DNA from: Desulfobulbaceae bacterium
GTDB taxonomy: Bacteria; Desulfobacterota; Desulfobulbia; Desulfobulbales; Desulfocapsaceae
Reading direction: 5' to 3'
DNA length: 64,000 nt
Assembly (NCBI GenBank): GCA_011390165.1
Contig: JAABSV010000003.1
Span: forward strand, 1-64,000
Position numbers and translations under genes: made by a program. Positions 27,425-36,753 of the stretch are shown piece by piece. Below the pieces are notes generated by a model that worked only from the letters and a program-made list of their open reading frames with translations, did not search any database and was not told the DNA's origin. The first letter of the stretch is position 1. Every line of letters starts with the position of its first letter.

Positions 27425-28585
27425 ATGGGAAAAGGAAAAATGATCGCAGGTCTGGCCTTGAGTCTCACCATGGCGTTGTCGTCGGCAGCCGTTGCCGCCG
27501 AAAAGCGGGAAAAATTTGGTGCCGACAAGAGGAGTGAACAGATCAAGAAGGAGTTGCGGACCATCAAGCCATCCACCGAGACCTTTCGCTGGAAGATGGT
27601 CATGCCCTGGTCGAAGGGTCTGCTCTTCTTCGATATGGCGCAGCATTTCGCCGACTCGGTGAAGCTGGCCTCCGGCGGGCGGCTGGATATCAAACTCTTT
27701 TCCGCCGGCGAACTGGTCGGCGCCATGGAGTCCTTTGACGCGGTGAGCAAGGGGTCCGCCGAAATCGGTCACGACTGGCCCGGCTACTGGATGGGCAAGA
27801 ACGACAACTTCAACTCCTTTGCCTCCGTTCCCTTCGGTTTGGATGCCGAGGGCTACAACATCTGGCTCTATGAGCGCGGTGGTCTCGAGCAGATGCAGGA
27901 ACTGTACGGCCGGTACAACCTCTACGCCCTGCCCGGCGGCAACGGTGGTCAGGAGATGGGCTTCTTCTCCAACAAGCGTGCCACCACCATGGCCGACTAC
28001 AAGGGAATGCGGCTGCGCACCCCTGGCTGGTACATGGATATCATGAACCGTCTGGGCGCCTCGGTCACTCCGCTGCCCGGCGGTGAGATCTACCTGGCCC
28101 TGGAGCGCGGGGTTATCGACGGCGCCGAGTTCAGTACCCCGGCGATCAACTATCCCATGGGGTTTGACGAGATCACCAAGTACGTGCTCACCCCCGGTGT
28201 GCACCAGCCCTCGGTGCAGTGCGCCTTCTTCATCAACATGGATGCCTGGAACAAGCTGCCGGCCGACCTGAAGTGGATCGTCGATATCGCCGCCAAGGAG
28301 ACCCAGCTCTGGTCCAACGCCTGGCAGGAGAACCTCAACATCGAGGCGATCAAGCTGTTCAAGGAGAAGGTTGAATTTGTGAAGATGGACGACGAGGCAA
28401 TCACCGAGTTCGCCAAGGTGACCAAGGAGTACCTGGAAGAGGTGAAGGCGAAGAACCCCGATGCCAAGAAGACCCTCGATTCCCAGGAGCAGTTCAAGCG
28501 TGACTTCGCCGACTGGCGGGAGATCCGCAGCGGCATCACCCCCTGGCCCATTGATGACTTCATCAATGGGAAGAGAATGCAGTAG
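27425..28585 (+). CDS. dctP: TRAP transporter substrate-binding protein, TakP-like
   Basis: The 386-residue periplasmic protein has a cleavable signal peptide (to about residue 25, ending AVAAEK) and a DctP-type fold. The segment ASGGRLDIKLFSAGELVGAMESFDAVSKGSAEIGHDWPGYWMGK closely follows the TakP/TTHA0766 branch that binds 2-oxo acids or lactate, although exact ligands cannot be confirmed. A strong AAGGAGG ribosome-binding site precedes the ATG at 27425. It is first in a dctP-dctQ-dctM operon behind the operator array. A stem-loop follows it, which may raise its mRNA level relative to the membrane subunits. Confidence 0.93.
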   Translation: MGKGKMIAGLALSLTMALSSAAVAAEKREKFGADKRSEQIKKELRTIKPSTETFRWKMVMPWSKGLLFFDMAQHFADSVKLASGGRLDIKLFSAGELVGAMESFDAVSKGSAEIGHDWPGYWMGKNDNFNSFASVPFGLDAEGYNIWLYERGGLEQMQELYGRYNLYALPGGNGGQEMGFFSNKRATTMADYKGMRLRTPGWYMDIMNRLGASVTPLPGGEIYLALERGVIDGAEFSTPAINYPMGFDEITKYVLTPGVHQPSVQCAFFINMDAWNKLPADLKWIVDIAAKETQLWSNAWQENLNIEAIKLFKEKVEFVKMDDEAITEFAKVTKEYLEEVKAKNPDAKKTLDSQEQFKRDFADWREIRSGITPWPIDDFINGKRMQ

Positions 28586-28608
28586 TCTCTCCCGGGTCCT
28601 GCCGGCAG

Positions 28609-28635
28609 GGGCGGGGGCGGCAGTCGCCCCCGCCC
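28609..28635 (+). terminator. Intercistronic GC-rich stem-loop after dctP
   Basis: GGGCGGGGGCG (28609-28619) pairs perfectly with CGCCCCCGCCC (28625-28635), leaving a 5-base loop. A pyrimidine-rich, T-containing stretch follows within about 20 bases. Between dctP and dctQ it would act as a partial terminator or an mRNA-stabilising hairpin, giving more binding protein than permease. Confidence 0.65.
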
Positions 28636-28679
28636 TCTTCTTCTTTCTTTTTTCGGTTTCCCAGTCAGGTGAGGCGCTC

Positions 28680-29195
28680 ATGCAGTCGATCATTCGTGCA
28701 ATAGACACCCTTACCGAGTTCATCGGCCACTATTCCGCCTATCTGGTCCTCCCCCTGATCGGGGTGGTCAGCTATGAGGTGATGATGCGCTACGGTTTCA
28801 ACGCCCCGACCGTCTGGGCCTTCGAAATGACGGTCTTCCTCTATGGGGTCCATTACATGCTGGCCCTCGGCTATGCCCACAAACACGACAGCCATGTCGC
28901 CATTGATGTCTTCGAGTCGAGACTGCCGCGCAGGATACGGACCATTCTGCGGATCATCGTCAACCTGGTGCTCTTTGTCCCGACCATCGGCCTGCTCACC
29001 GTCTGGTCCTTTATCTACGCCAACACCTCATGGGGCTTCACTGAAAGGGCTTCTTCCTCGTGGGGGCCGCTGATCTATCCCTACAAGTTTATCATGGCGG
29101 TCGGTTTTCTCCTCTTTTTCCTGCAGGGGGTGGTGAAACTCCTTGAGGATTTCCGCTCGCTGCGTTCCGCTGCAGAGTCTCCCAAAGAGTCATAG
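28680..29195 (+). CDS. dctQ: TRAP transporter small membrane subunit
   Basis: The 171-residue protein has four membrane helices, the layout of DctQ subunits, with the conserved EVMMRYGFNAPTVWAFEM region near residues 33-50 and a GYAHKHDSHVAIDVF segment. It links the binding protein to the DctM permease at the inner membrane. The ATG at 28680 is preceded by GGTGAGG. It lies 94 bp after dctP, a gap containing the stem-loop, and 20 bp before dctM. Confidence 0.92.
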   Translation: MQSIIRAIDTLTEFIGHYSAYLVLPLIGVVSYEVMMRYGFNAPTVWAFEMTVFLYGVHYMLALGYAHKHDSHVAIDVFESRLPRRIRTILRIIVNLVLFVPTIGLLTVWSFIYANTSWGFTERASSSWGPLIYPYKFIMAVGFLLFFLQGVVKLLEDFRSLRSAAESPKES

Positions 29196-29215
29196 ACTGT
29201 ACCGAAGAGGATGAT

Positions 29216-30556
29216 ATGACCCCTGAAATCATGACAGTTCTGATGTTCACCACCCTGGTGGCGGCGATAGTCGTCGGCCACCCGCTGGCGGTGACCCTGG
29301 CCGCGGTCGCCACCCTGTTCGGTCTGATCGACAACGGTTTCAATGTTCCCGGTCTGCTCGACCTGTTCGTCAACAACGCCTGGGGGATCTTCCTCAACTA
29401 CACCCTGGTCGCCATTCCACTGTTTATCTTCATGGCGCAGATCCTCGACCGCTCCAAGGTCTCGGAAGGGTTGTTCGACGCCCTCTATATCGTTCTTGGC
29501 GGTTTGCGCGGCGGCCTCGGCCTGGCGGTAATCGTGGTGTCGACGGTTTTTGCCGCCACCACCGGCATCATCGGCGCCTCGGTGGTGGCCATGGGGCTGA
29601 TGGCCAGTCCGGCCCTGCTCCGCCGCGGCTATGACCGTTCCCTTTCCGCAGGGATCATCTGTTCCTCCGGCACCCTGGGGATTCTCATCCCCCCCAGCAT
29701 CATGCTGGTGGTGTACGGTGGCCTCACCGGCCTCAAGGAGACCTCGGTGGGCAACCTCTTCGCGGCGGCGATTCTTCCCGGCCTGGTGCTCTCCGGCCTC
29801 TATCTGGCCTATGTCTTTCTCCGCTGCAGCATCAACCCGAAGCTGGGCCCGCCGATTCCAAGGGAGGAGCGTACCGCCACCCCCGGCCAGAAGTTGATGA
29901 TGGTGGTCAAAAATTTCGTCCCCCCCTTCGGCCTGATTCTGGTGGTGATGGGGACCATTCTCGCCGGCATGGCGACCCCCACCGAGGCGGCGGCCCTTGG
30001 GGCGGTCGGTGCGGTTCTTCTGGCCCTGGTCTCCGGCAAGCTCTCCCGGGAGGTGATCACTCAGGCGTCGATCTCCACCGCCCGCACCACCGCCATGATC
30101 ATGGCTCTCTTCATCGGCGGCAAGCTGTTCAGTGTGGTCTTTCTCAGCATGGGCGGCGGGGATGTCGTTGCCGATGCCCTGCTGGGCATGGATGTCAGCC
30201 CGTATGTGGTGCTGGTGATCATGATGGCGGTGGTCTTCTTTCTCGGCATGTTCATCGACTGGGCCGCCATCCTCCTGGTGGTGGTGCCGATCTTCACCCC
30301 CATCGCCATGGATCTCGGCTTCAACCCGCTGTGGTTCGCCATGCTGATCTGTATCAACCTGCAGACCTCCTTCCTCACCCCCCCCTTCGGTTATGCCCTC
30401 TTCTATTTCAAGGGGGTGGCGCCGCCGGAGTTCACCATGGGCGACGTCTATCGGGGAATTCTCCCCTTCGTGGCGATCCAGTTGGTCGGCCTGGCCCTGA
30501 TGGTGATCTATCCGCAGATCATCACCTGGCTGCCCGATCTGGTTTTCGGCCGCTGA
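29216..30556 (+). CDS. dctM: TRAP transporter large permease subunit
   Basis: DctM subunits carry out sodium-coupled import of the bound carboxylate. The 446-residue protein has about twelve membrane segments and conserved family stretches, including AGIICSSGTLGILIPPSIMLVVYGGLTG, the glycine-rich AATTGIIGASVVAMG and a late LQTSFLTPPFGYALFYFKG. A GAGGATGAT site precedes the ATG. With the upstream dctP and dctQ it makes a complete TRAP system. Confidence 0.94.
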   Translation: MTPEIMTVLMFTTLVAAIVVGHPLAVTLAAVATLFGLIDNGFNVPGLLDLFVNNAWGIFLNYTLVAIPLFIFMAQILDRSKVSEGLFDALYIVLGGLRGGLGLAVIVVSTVFAATTGIIGASVVAMGLMASPALLRRGYDRSLSAGIICSSGTLGILIPPSIMLVVYGGLTGLKETSVGNLFAAAILPGLVLSGLYLAYVFLRCSINPKLGPPIPREERTATPGQKLMMVVKNFVPPFGLILVVMGTILAGMATPTEAAALGAVGAVLLALVSGKLSREVITQASISTARTTAMIMALFIGGKLFSVVFLSMGGGDVVADALLGMDVSPYVVLVIMMAVVFFLGMFIDWAAILLVVVPIFTPIAMDLGFNPLWFAMLICINLQTSFLTPPFGYALFYFKGVAPPEFTMGDVYRGILPFVAIQLVGLALMVIYPQIITWLPDLVFGR

Positions 30557-30632
30557 GGCGGAGCCGGGTCTCCGTTTACCGGCGCTTTGTACCGGCCGCT
30601 GCCGCCCGGTTCGCAAAAAGAGTGCGCTCCTC

Positions 30633-30665
30633 TCTCCGGAAGGGTATATTCACCCCGTCCGGAGA
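30633..30665 (+). other. Stem-loop between the two TRAP operons
   Basis: TCTCCGGA (30633-30640) pairs with TCCGGAGA (30658-30665), and an inner GGGT/ACCC pair extends the stem around an ATATTC loop. No T-run follows, so it may be an mRNA processing site or an operator and not a simple terminator. It lies in the 242-bp gap between the two transporter gene sets. Confidence 0.45.
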
Positions 30666-30798
30666 CGGGAGCGGTGGCCTTTCCCCCCTTCTCTTCTCTC
30701 CAAGACCATCCATCCGGTAAACCGTTCCCGGTTGCCGGTGCTGGCGACGGTGCCTTCCGGTACCAGCCCTTTCTCACCATCACAGAGGAGACCAACCG

Positions 30799-31773
30799 AT
30801 GCGCGTCCGAACCACGATTTTTGCTTTCGCCACTTTTTTCCTGCTCTTCTGCCCCTCCCTGCAGGCCAAAACTACGGTCAATATTGCCGCCGTAACCAAC
30901 CCCGCCCTGGTACACGTCATGGCGGCGAACTGGTTCAAGGAGGAGGTGGAAAAGGCCCTGCCGGACAGCTATGAGGTGGTGGTGCACCATTCCGGCGCCC
31001 TCGGCAGCGAGACCCAGGTCCTCCAGCAGATCCAGCTGGGCACCACCCAGATGTCGGTCTGCACCACCGGCCCCATCGAGGCCTTTGTGCCCGAGGTCAA
31101 GGCGCTGGAAATGCCCTTTATCTTCCCCTCCTATGCCGCCGCCGACAGTGTTCTTGACGGCCCCATCGGCCAGGAACTGGCGGAACGGTTTGCGGCCCAG
31201 GGCTTTGTCGCCCTCCATTTTCTTGATAACGGCTTCCGCAACGTCACCAACGCCAAGCGGCCGGTGAAGAGCCCCGCCGACCTGGCCGGGCTGAAGATTC
31301 GTACCATGGAGGCACCCACCCATCTGGCCATCTGGCGAGCCATCGGTGCCAACCCGACACCGATGGCCTGGCCGATCTTCACTGCCCTGCAGCAGGGGGT
31401 TATCGATGGTCAGGAAAACCCGGTGGCGGTGATCCATGCGGCAAAACTGATCGAGGCCGGCCAGAAGTATCTTACCCTCTCCCGCCACGTCTACTCCGCG
31501 CTGGTGATCGTTGCCAATAAAACCTTTATCGATACCCTGCCGGAGGCGGATCGTGAGGTGTTCTACCAGGCCGCCCGCACCGCCTCGCTTAAAGGGCGGG
31601 AGTTTATCCGCGGCAATGAGGAACAGCAACTGGCCGAACTGGCCGCCGCCGGCATGGAGATCGAAACCGCCCCGGACACCGAGGCCTTTCGGGCGGCCAC
31701 CGCCTCGGTGCTGGCCGGGTTGAGCGGCGACACCAAAAAACTTGTCGAAAAGATCAACCAGGCGGTGAAGTGA
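30799..31773 (+). CDS. dctP: TRAP transporter substrate-binding protein, second system
   Basis: A 324-residue periplasmic binding protein of the classical DctP branch, quite different from the one at 27425. A signal peptide ends near LQAKT (residue about 24). The ligand-binding Arg is expected in GLKIRTMEAPTHLAIWRAIGANPTPM, and the segment TALQQGVIDGQENP is a strong family signature. The ligand is likely a C4-dicarboxylate or another organic acid, but is not determined. The stop codon overlaps the GTG start of the next gene, so the three genes are translationally coupled. Ribosome-binding site: GAGGAGA before the ATG. Confidence 0.93.
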   Translation: MRVRTTIFAFATFFLLFCPSLQAKTTVNIAAVTNPALVHVMAANWFKEEVEKALPDSYEVVVHHSGALGSETQVLQQIQLGTTQMSVCTTGPIEAFVPEVKALEMPFIFPSYAAADSVLDGPIGQELAERFAAQGFVALHFLDNGFRNVTNAKRPVKSPADLAGLKIRTMEAPTHLAIWRAIGANPTPMAWPIFTALQQGVIDGQENPVAVIHAAKLIEAGQKYLTLSRHVYSALVIVANKTFIDTLPEADREVFYQAARTASLKGREFIRGNEEQQLAELAAAGMEIETAPDTEAFRAATASVLAGLSGDTKKLVEKINQAVK

Positions 31774-32285
31774 AGCAAAAGGAGTCGCAGAAAGGGCAGG
31801 GCGGACTTGCCGCCCTGCTGGAACGGGCCAGCCTGGCCACCAACGCGGTGGTCGAGAAGCTGCTGATCCTGATCGGCTCGGCCATCTGCCTGATCCTCTT
31901 TGCCCAGGTGCTCATGCGCTATGCCGGCTCCTCGCTGGGCTGGTCGGAGGAGGTGAGCCGCCATCTTCTGGTGGCCATCACCTTCCTGGGCAGTACCGCT
32001 GCCTACCGACGGAGCGGATTCATCGGGCTGCGCGGTGTCGGCCAGTGGTTCGGCCCCCGGATGGAGCGGCTGATTCTGCTCCTCCTGCAGCTGCTCACCC
32101 TGGCCTGCTTTGCACTGATCAGCTGGTTCGGGGTCGTCTACACCGGTAAGGCCTGGGGGCACACCTCCACCTCCCTGCAGATTCCCATGGCCTTTCCCTT
32201 TGCGGTGATTCCCGCCGCCGCCCTGATCCTGATGCTGCATGTGGGCAGTGATATGGCCAGAACCGTGCAGAGGGAAACACCGTGA
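31770..32285 (+). CDS. dctQ: TRAP transporter small membrane subunit, second system
   Basis: The 171-residue protein has four membrane helices after a charged N-terminus, with the DctQ motif VLMRYAGSSLGWSEEVSRHLLV near residues 48-70. It starts at a GTG overlapping the dctP stop (GTGA) and its own stop overlaps the GTG of dctM, so expression of all three is tightly coupled. No stem-loop separates it from dctP, in contrast to the first TRAP operon. Confidence 0.91.
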   Translation: MKQKESQKGQGGLAALLERASLATNAVVEKLLILIGSAICLILFAQVLMRYAGSSLGWSEEVSRHLLVAITFLGSTAAYRRSGFIGLRGVGQWFGPRMERLILLLLQLLTLACFALISWFGVVYTGKAWGHTSTSLQIPMAFPFAVIPAAALILMLHVGSDMARTVQRETP

Positions 32286-33586
32286 CCGTCCTTCTCCTCT
32301 TTGCCCTGCTCTTTCTCCTTATTGCCCTGGGGATGCCGATTGCCCTGGCCATCGGTGTCCCGGCCATTGGCCTGATCCTCACCCCAGGGGTCTTCCCTCC
32401 CGGGGTATCTCTGGCCGGACTTGGCCAGACCATCGTCCAGCTGCTTTTTGCCGGGGTCGATTCCTTCGATCTGCTGGCCGTTCCCCTCTTCATGCTGGCC
32501 GGGACGATCATGGAGCGGGGCGGGATCTCCCGCCAGATCATCGATTTTTCCGACAACCTGGTGGGCTGGCTGCCGGGTGGTCTGGCCTGTGCCTGCATCG
32601 TCGCCTCAATGTTTTTTGCCGGTATCTCCGGTTCGGCGGCGGCGGACACGGCTGCCATCGGTGCCGTGGCCATTCCGGCGATGGTCCGCCAGGGGTACCC
32701 GCCGGCCTTTGCCGCCGCGGTGGTGGCGGCCGGCGGCGCCATCGGGGTGATTATTCCGCCGTCAATCCCGATGGTGATCTTCGGCTTTCTGACCAACGTC
32801 TCCATTGCCCAACTGTTTGCCGGCGGCATGCTGGTGGGGGGGCTGTTCGGCCTGGTGCTGATGCTGGTCACCGTCGCCATCTCCTGGTACTATGGCTATG
32901 GCAGTCGTCGTCCCTTCTCGGGGCGGCGTCTGGTGCAGGCCTTTGGCGAGGCCGGCTGGGCCCTGGGGGCGCCGGTGATCGTTCTCGGCGGCATTCTCAG
33001 CGGTCTGGTTACTGTCACCGAAGCGGCTGCTTTGGCGGTCTTCTACGCCCTCTTCGTCAGCATGGCGATCAATCGCGAACTGAGCTGGCGGGATATGCCC
33101 GACCAGCTGGTCCGCTCGCAGCTCACCGCCGCCAGCGTCCTGCTGATTATCGCCATGGCCAAGGTATTCACCTGGCTGGTGGCGATGCAGCAGACCAGCC
33201 AGTATCTGGGGACAATGATGAGCGGCCTTGCCCTGCCCCCCTGGGGCTTACTGCTGCTGCTGATGGCTGGGCTGCTGGTGGTGGGCTGTGTGATGGAGAC
33301 CACTGCCGCGTTGATTCTGCTGGTGCCTGTTCTGGTAGTCCTTACCCCGCAGATGGGAGTCGACCCGATCCAGTTCGGGGTGCTGGTGGTGCTCAATCTG
33401 GCTGTTGGGATGCTTACCCCGCCGGTGGGCATCTGTCTCTTTGTCAGCTGCGGTATCTCCGGGGTTCCCCTGGCCAAAGTCTCACGGGCCGCCCTGCCGC
33501 TGGTGGGAGCCGCCCTGGCCGTTCTTCTTCTCGCCAGCTTCTGGCCACCCCTTACCCTCTGGCTGCCCGCCCTGCTCTACCCCTGA
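32282..33586 (+). CDS. dctM: TRAP transporter large permease subunit, second system
   Basis: The 434-residue permease has about twelve membrane segments. Family features include FAGISGSAAADTAAIGAVAIPAMVRQGYPPAFAAAVVAAGGAIGVIIPPSIPMVIFG in the first half and LNLAVGMLTPPVGICLFVSCGISG near the end. It starts at a GTG inside the dctQ stop. The strong divergence from the dctM at 29216 shows that the two TRAP systems are not a recent duplication but separate transporters placed side by side. Confidence 0.93.
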   Translation: MTVLLLFALLFLLIALGMPIALAIGVPAIGLILTPGVFPPGVSLAGLGQTIVQLLFAGVDSFDLLAVPLFMLAGTIMERGGISRQIIDFSDNLVGWLPGGLACACIVASMFFAGISGSAAADTAAIGAVAIPAMVRQGYPPAFAAAVVAAGGAIGVIIPPSIPMVIFGFLTNVSIAQLFAGGMLVGGLFGLVLMLVTVAISWYYGYGSRRPFSGRRLVQAFGEAGWALGAPVIVLGGILSGLVTVTEAAALAVFYALFVSMAINRELSWRDMPDQLVRSQLTAASVLLIIAMAKVFTWLVAMQQTSQYLGTMMSGLALPPWGLLLLLMAGLLVVGCVMETTAALILLVPVLVVLTPQMGVDPIQFGVLVVLNLAVGMLTPPVGICLFVSCGISGVPLAKVSRAALPLVGAALAVLLLASFWPPLTLWLPALLYP

Positions 33587-33769
33587 TCTTCCTGATCCAG
33601 CCGGCGCTGTGCTTTCCTCAACGCTGATTGCCCGGGCAACCTGGCTGCTGCCGTTTTATCCCCATGACCGGTGTTGCGGTTCGGCAGCGTCTGCCAAGGG
33701 TGGTGCCAGGAGCAGAACCGCTGCGGCCCCTTCAGGGTGGTCAGCGGCGGGGAAGGACCTTTGCCGCGT

Positions 33770-34213
33770 TCAAGCCATTTTTCCCCCCACTGCCCGGCCG
33801 TACTCCTGACAGGCCTTCAACCCGTCAGTGCTGCCGACCTGGGCCTCGGTGAGATTGAGTGCCCCGAGGTCGGTCATGTCCATTTTGAAGACGTGGAGCA
33901 TGGTGTCGTAGATCATCGGTGCGCTCTCACCACTGTGGGTGTGGGAACCGAAGGCACCGCCGATCTTGCCGACCAAATTGGCCAGTTCCGCCTTGAAGAG
34001 GAACTGTTTCATTCCGGCGGTCATGTCCTTGTGGTAGGTCGGACAGCCGAACAGATAGCCGTCGTAGCCGACGATGTCCTCCTCGTTGTCGATTTCGGAG
34101 ATTTTTTTCACCGTCACCTCGCAGGCGGCAAAGCGCAGGCCCTCGGCGAGGTAGTTGGCCATGGTCTCGGTTTTTCCGGTTCGGCTGGAATAGACAATCA
34201 GTACCTTTTTCAT
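33770..34213 (-). CDS. Flavodoxin-like protein
   Basis: The 147-residue protein has the flavodoxin fold. The FMN phosphate-binding loop is SSRTGKTETMA (residues about 9-19), followed by IDNEEDIVGYDGYLFGCPTYHKDM and GKIGGAFGSHTHSGESAP, which bind the isoalloxazine ring. It would carry one or two electrons at low potential in the cytosol as an alternative to ferredoxin. The ATG at 34213 is chosen for its AAGGAGG site; the frame remains open upstream without coding character. It is a single gene, convergent with the second TRAP operon. Confidence 0.88.
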   Translation of the reverse strand: MKKVLIVYSSRTGKTETMANYLAEGLRFAACEVTVKKISEIDNEEDIVGYDGYLFGCPTYHKDMTAGMKQFLFKAELANLVGKIGGAFGSHTHSGESAPMIYDTMLHVFKMDMTDLGALNLTEAQVGSTDGLKACQEYGRAVGGKMA

Positions 34214-34573
34214 GCAACCTCCTTGAAGTGGTGAAGAAAGTTTATCTGCCAGGGTGGCTGTGGAGCTTGCCGCGGTGGTGGAGAGGGCTGTTGGTAAGTG
34301 TTGCTGTCGCTCCGCGTCAGGGATCCTGTCGACCAGTCCTGACAACAATAGAATGGATCAGATGGTCGGTCAAGGATTCCTTTCCAGCAGCGGAGTGGCC
34401 GGATGGGCAGGTGGCCGAAAGGAGACGGCCCGGGGGGCTGGTTGCCACTGGAAATGGTCGTGGTGGTCGGTTGCGGCACCGGCCGATGACAAAAATATTT
34501 GCGGCAGAAGGCGGGGTGAGCTAGGGTAGGGGCTAGGAGTCCACCGACAAGAATCTAGCAAAGAGAAGGGACC
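34214..34573. other. Divergent intergenic region, no gene seen
   Basis: The 360 bp between the flavodoxin and sucrose-phosphate synthase genes contain only their ribosome-binding sites. Short open frames cross the region but lack ribosome-binding sites and family matches. No convincing promoter boxes, palindrome or repeat copy was found, although promoters for both flanking genes must lie here or nearby. Confidence 0.5.
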
Positions 34574-36751
34574 ATGGATAAGCAGGGTATCTATATCATG
34601 AGTATCAGTCTGCACGGGCTGATTCGAACCAATTCCCCCGAGCTTGGGCGTGACGCCGATACCGGCGGCCAGGTGAAATATGTTCTCGAGATGGCCAAAG
34701 TTCTCGGCGAGCTGCCGGAGGTGGCCAAGGTTGATCTGTTGACCAGGTACATCGACGACGAAACGGTCGGCAGCGATTACGCCCGCAACCTTGAAACCAT
34801 CTCCGCCAGGGCCCGCCTGGTCAGACTCCGCTGTGGCGGCCGGAAGTATCTGCGCAAGGAGCTGCTCTGGCCCCATCTCGAGGAGTATATCGACCAGGTG
34901 ATGCGCTTTATCAAACAGCAGGGTCGTACCCCCGACCTGGTCCACGGCCACTACGCCGATGCCGGCTATGTGGCTCGGGAACTGGCAGCCGCTTTCGATG
35001 TCCCCTTTGTCTTCACCGGGCATTCCATGGGGCGCAACAAACGGAAAAAACTGCTCGCCGATGGCCTTGCTCCCAGCAAAATGGAGCAGCAGTACAAGAT
35101 GAAGACCAGAATCGCCACCGAGGAGGAGATTATCGGCAGCGCCGATCTGATCGTCACCTCCACCAGCCAGGAGATTGAGCGTCAGTACGGCCTCTACAGC
35201 AGCCAACCGGCTGGTGTCTTCCGGGTGATCCCACCGGGTCTTGATCTGGAGACCTTTTACCCCTATTACGATGTGCAGCTTGATCCGGAACTGCTGAACG
35301 AGGAGGTCAAACAGACCAGGGTCGCCCTCCTTAAAGAGTTGCACAGGTTCTGGACGGTGCCGGAAAAGCCCTTTATCCTAGCACTCTGTCGACCCGACCA
35401 GCGCAAGAATATCAGCGGCCTGATCCAGGCATACGGCAACAGTCGGGAACTGCAGGCCGCCGCCAACCTGGCGGTCTTTGCCGGCATCCGTTCGGATATC
35501 GCCGCCATGGAGGAGAACGAGCGGGCGGTGCTCACCGACATGCTCCTCGATATGGACCGCTATGACCTCTACGGTCGCCTGGCCATCCCCAAGAAGCACA
35601 ACTTCTCCATCGAAGTGCCGGAACTCTATCGGCTCTGCGCGGAAAGCGGCGGCGTCTTCGTCAATCCCGCCCTGGTTGAGCCCTTTGGCCTGACCCTGAT
35701 CGAGGCCGCCGCCTGCGGCCTGCCCATCGTCGCCACCGACGATGGCGGTCCGGTGGAGATCGTCGGCAAATGCCAAAATGGGCTGCTGGTGGATGTGGCC
35801 GACCCGAAGGCCATTGCCCTGGCCATCGGCCGGATCATCTACGACCACGAACAGTGGCAGAACTACTCCAATAGCGGTATCAACGGGGTGCGCAGCCACT
35901 ATTCCTGGCAGGCCCACGGCAAGAGCTATCTGCAGGCGGTACAGGAGCTGCTGCCGGCCGGGCCCCACCCTTCCGCCCCAGCCGAAACTCCTGCCGAACG
36001 GCAGCGGCCCTCATTCGGTCGCCGTCTCCTGCAGGTTGGCCGGCTGCTGCTCACCGATATCGACAACACCCTGGTTGGTGCCCAGGGACCCATGCGCCAG
36101 CTCTTTGAACTGCTCACCGAAAAGAGAGAGGATCTGGCCTGGGGGGTGGCCACCGGTCGAAGCCTGGAGCTGACCATCGAGGTGATGACCGAACACGACT
36201 TCCCGATGCCGGACATCCTGGTCTGCTCGGTGGGGACGGAAATCTATTACGGTCCCGACCTGCGCATCGACAAGGGGTGGCAGAAGCACATCTCCTACCA
36301 CTGGAAGCCGGAGGCGATCAAGGACCTGCTGGACCGAGTGTCCTGCCTTCGTTCCCAGGAGGCGGAGGGACAGCGCAGCCACAAGATCAGTTACTATCTG
36401 GAGGAGGCCGGGCAGCTCGATACGGTCCGTGACCTGCTGCGTCGGGAAAAACTGGGCTGCCAGGTGATCTATTCCCACGGCCAGTTTCTTGACATCCTGC
36501 CGCTGCGGGCTTCGAAAGGGCGGGCTGCCGAGTATCTGCGCTACAAATACCAGTTTTCACCGCGTCAACTGCTGGTCGCCGGTGACTCCGGCAACGATGA
36601 GGACATGCTCAACACCGCCGCCAGGGCGGTGGTGGTCGGCAACCACAGCGACGAACTGCTGTGGCTGAAGAACCGCCCCAATGTCTACTTCAGCCCGCAC
36701 AACTGTGCCGCCGGAATCCTGGACGGGTTGCGCCATTACGGCTTTGTCTGA
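34574..36751 (+). CDS. Sucrose-phosphate synthase with C-terminal phosphatase-like domain
   Basis: The 725-residue protein has a GT4 glycosyltransferase part (residues 1-470) and a HAD phosphatase part. The first begins MSISLHGLIRTNSPELGRDADTGGQ, the donor-binding opening of sucrose-phosphate synthases, and later has FTGHSMGRNKRKKL, RPDQRKNISGLI and the EPFGLTLIEAAACGLPIVAT site. The second starts with LLLTDIDNTLVG near residue 495, whose Asp-x-Asp-x-Thr is the phosphatase signature, and ends with GDSGNDEDML. It should make sucrose-6-phosphate from an NDP-glucose and fructose-6-phosphate, and may dephosphorylate it. It converges with the sucrose synthase gene. Confidence 0.9.
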   Translation: MDKQGIYIMSISLHGLIRTNSPELGRDADTGGQVKYVLEMAKVLGELPEVAKVDLLTRYIDDETVGSDYARNLETISARARLVRLRCGGRKYLRKELLWPHLEEYIDQVMRFIKQQGRTPDLVHGHYADAGYVARELAAAFDVPFVFTGHSMGRNKRKKLLADGLAPSKMEQQYKMKTRIATEEEIIGSADLIVTSTSQEIERQYGLYSSQPAGVFRVIPPGLDLETFYPYYDVQLDPELLNEEVKQTRVALLKELHRFWTVPEKPFILALCRPDQRKNISGLIQAYGNSRELQAAANLAVFAGIRSDIAAMEENERAVLTDMLLDMDRYDLYGRLAIPKKHNFSIEVPELYRLCAESGGVFVNPALVEPFGLTLIEAAACGLPIVATDDGGPVEIVGKCQNGLLVDVADPKAIALAIGRIIYDHEQWQNYSNSGINGVRSHYSWQAHGKSYLQAVQELLPAGPHPSAPAETPAERQRPSFGRRLLQVGRLLLTDIDNTLVGAQGPMRQLFELLTEKREDLAWGVATGRSLELTIEVMTEHDFPMPDILVCSVGTEIYYGPDLRIDKGWQKHISYHWKPEAIKDLLDRVSCLRSQEAEGQRSHKISYYLEEAGQLDTVRDLLRREKLGCQVIYSHGQFLDILPLRASKGRAAEYLRYKYQFSPRQLLVAGDSGNDEDMLNTAARAVVVGNHSDELLWLKNRPNVYFSPHNCAAGILDGLRHYGFV

Positions 36752-36753
36752 GC

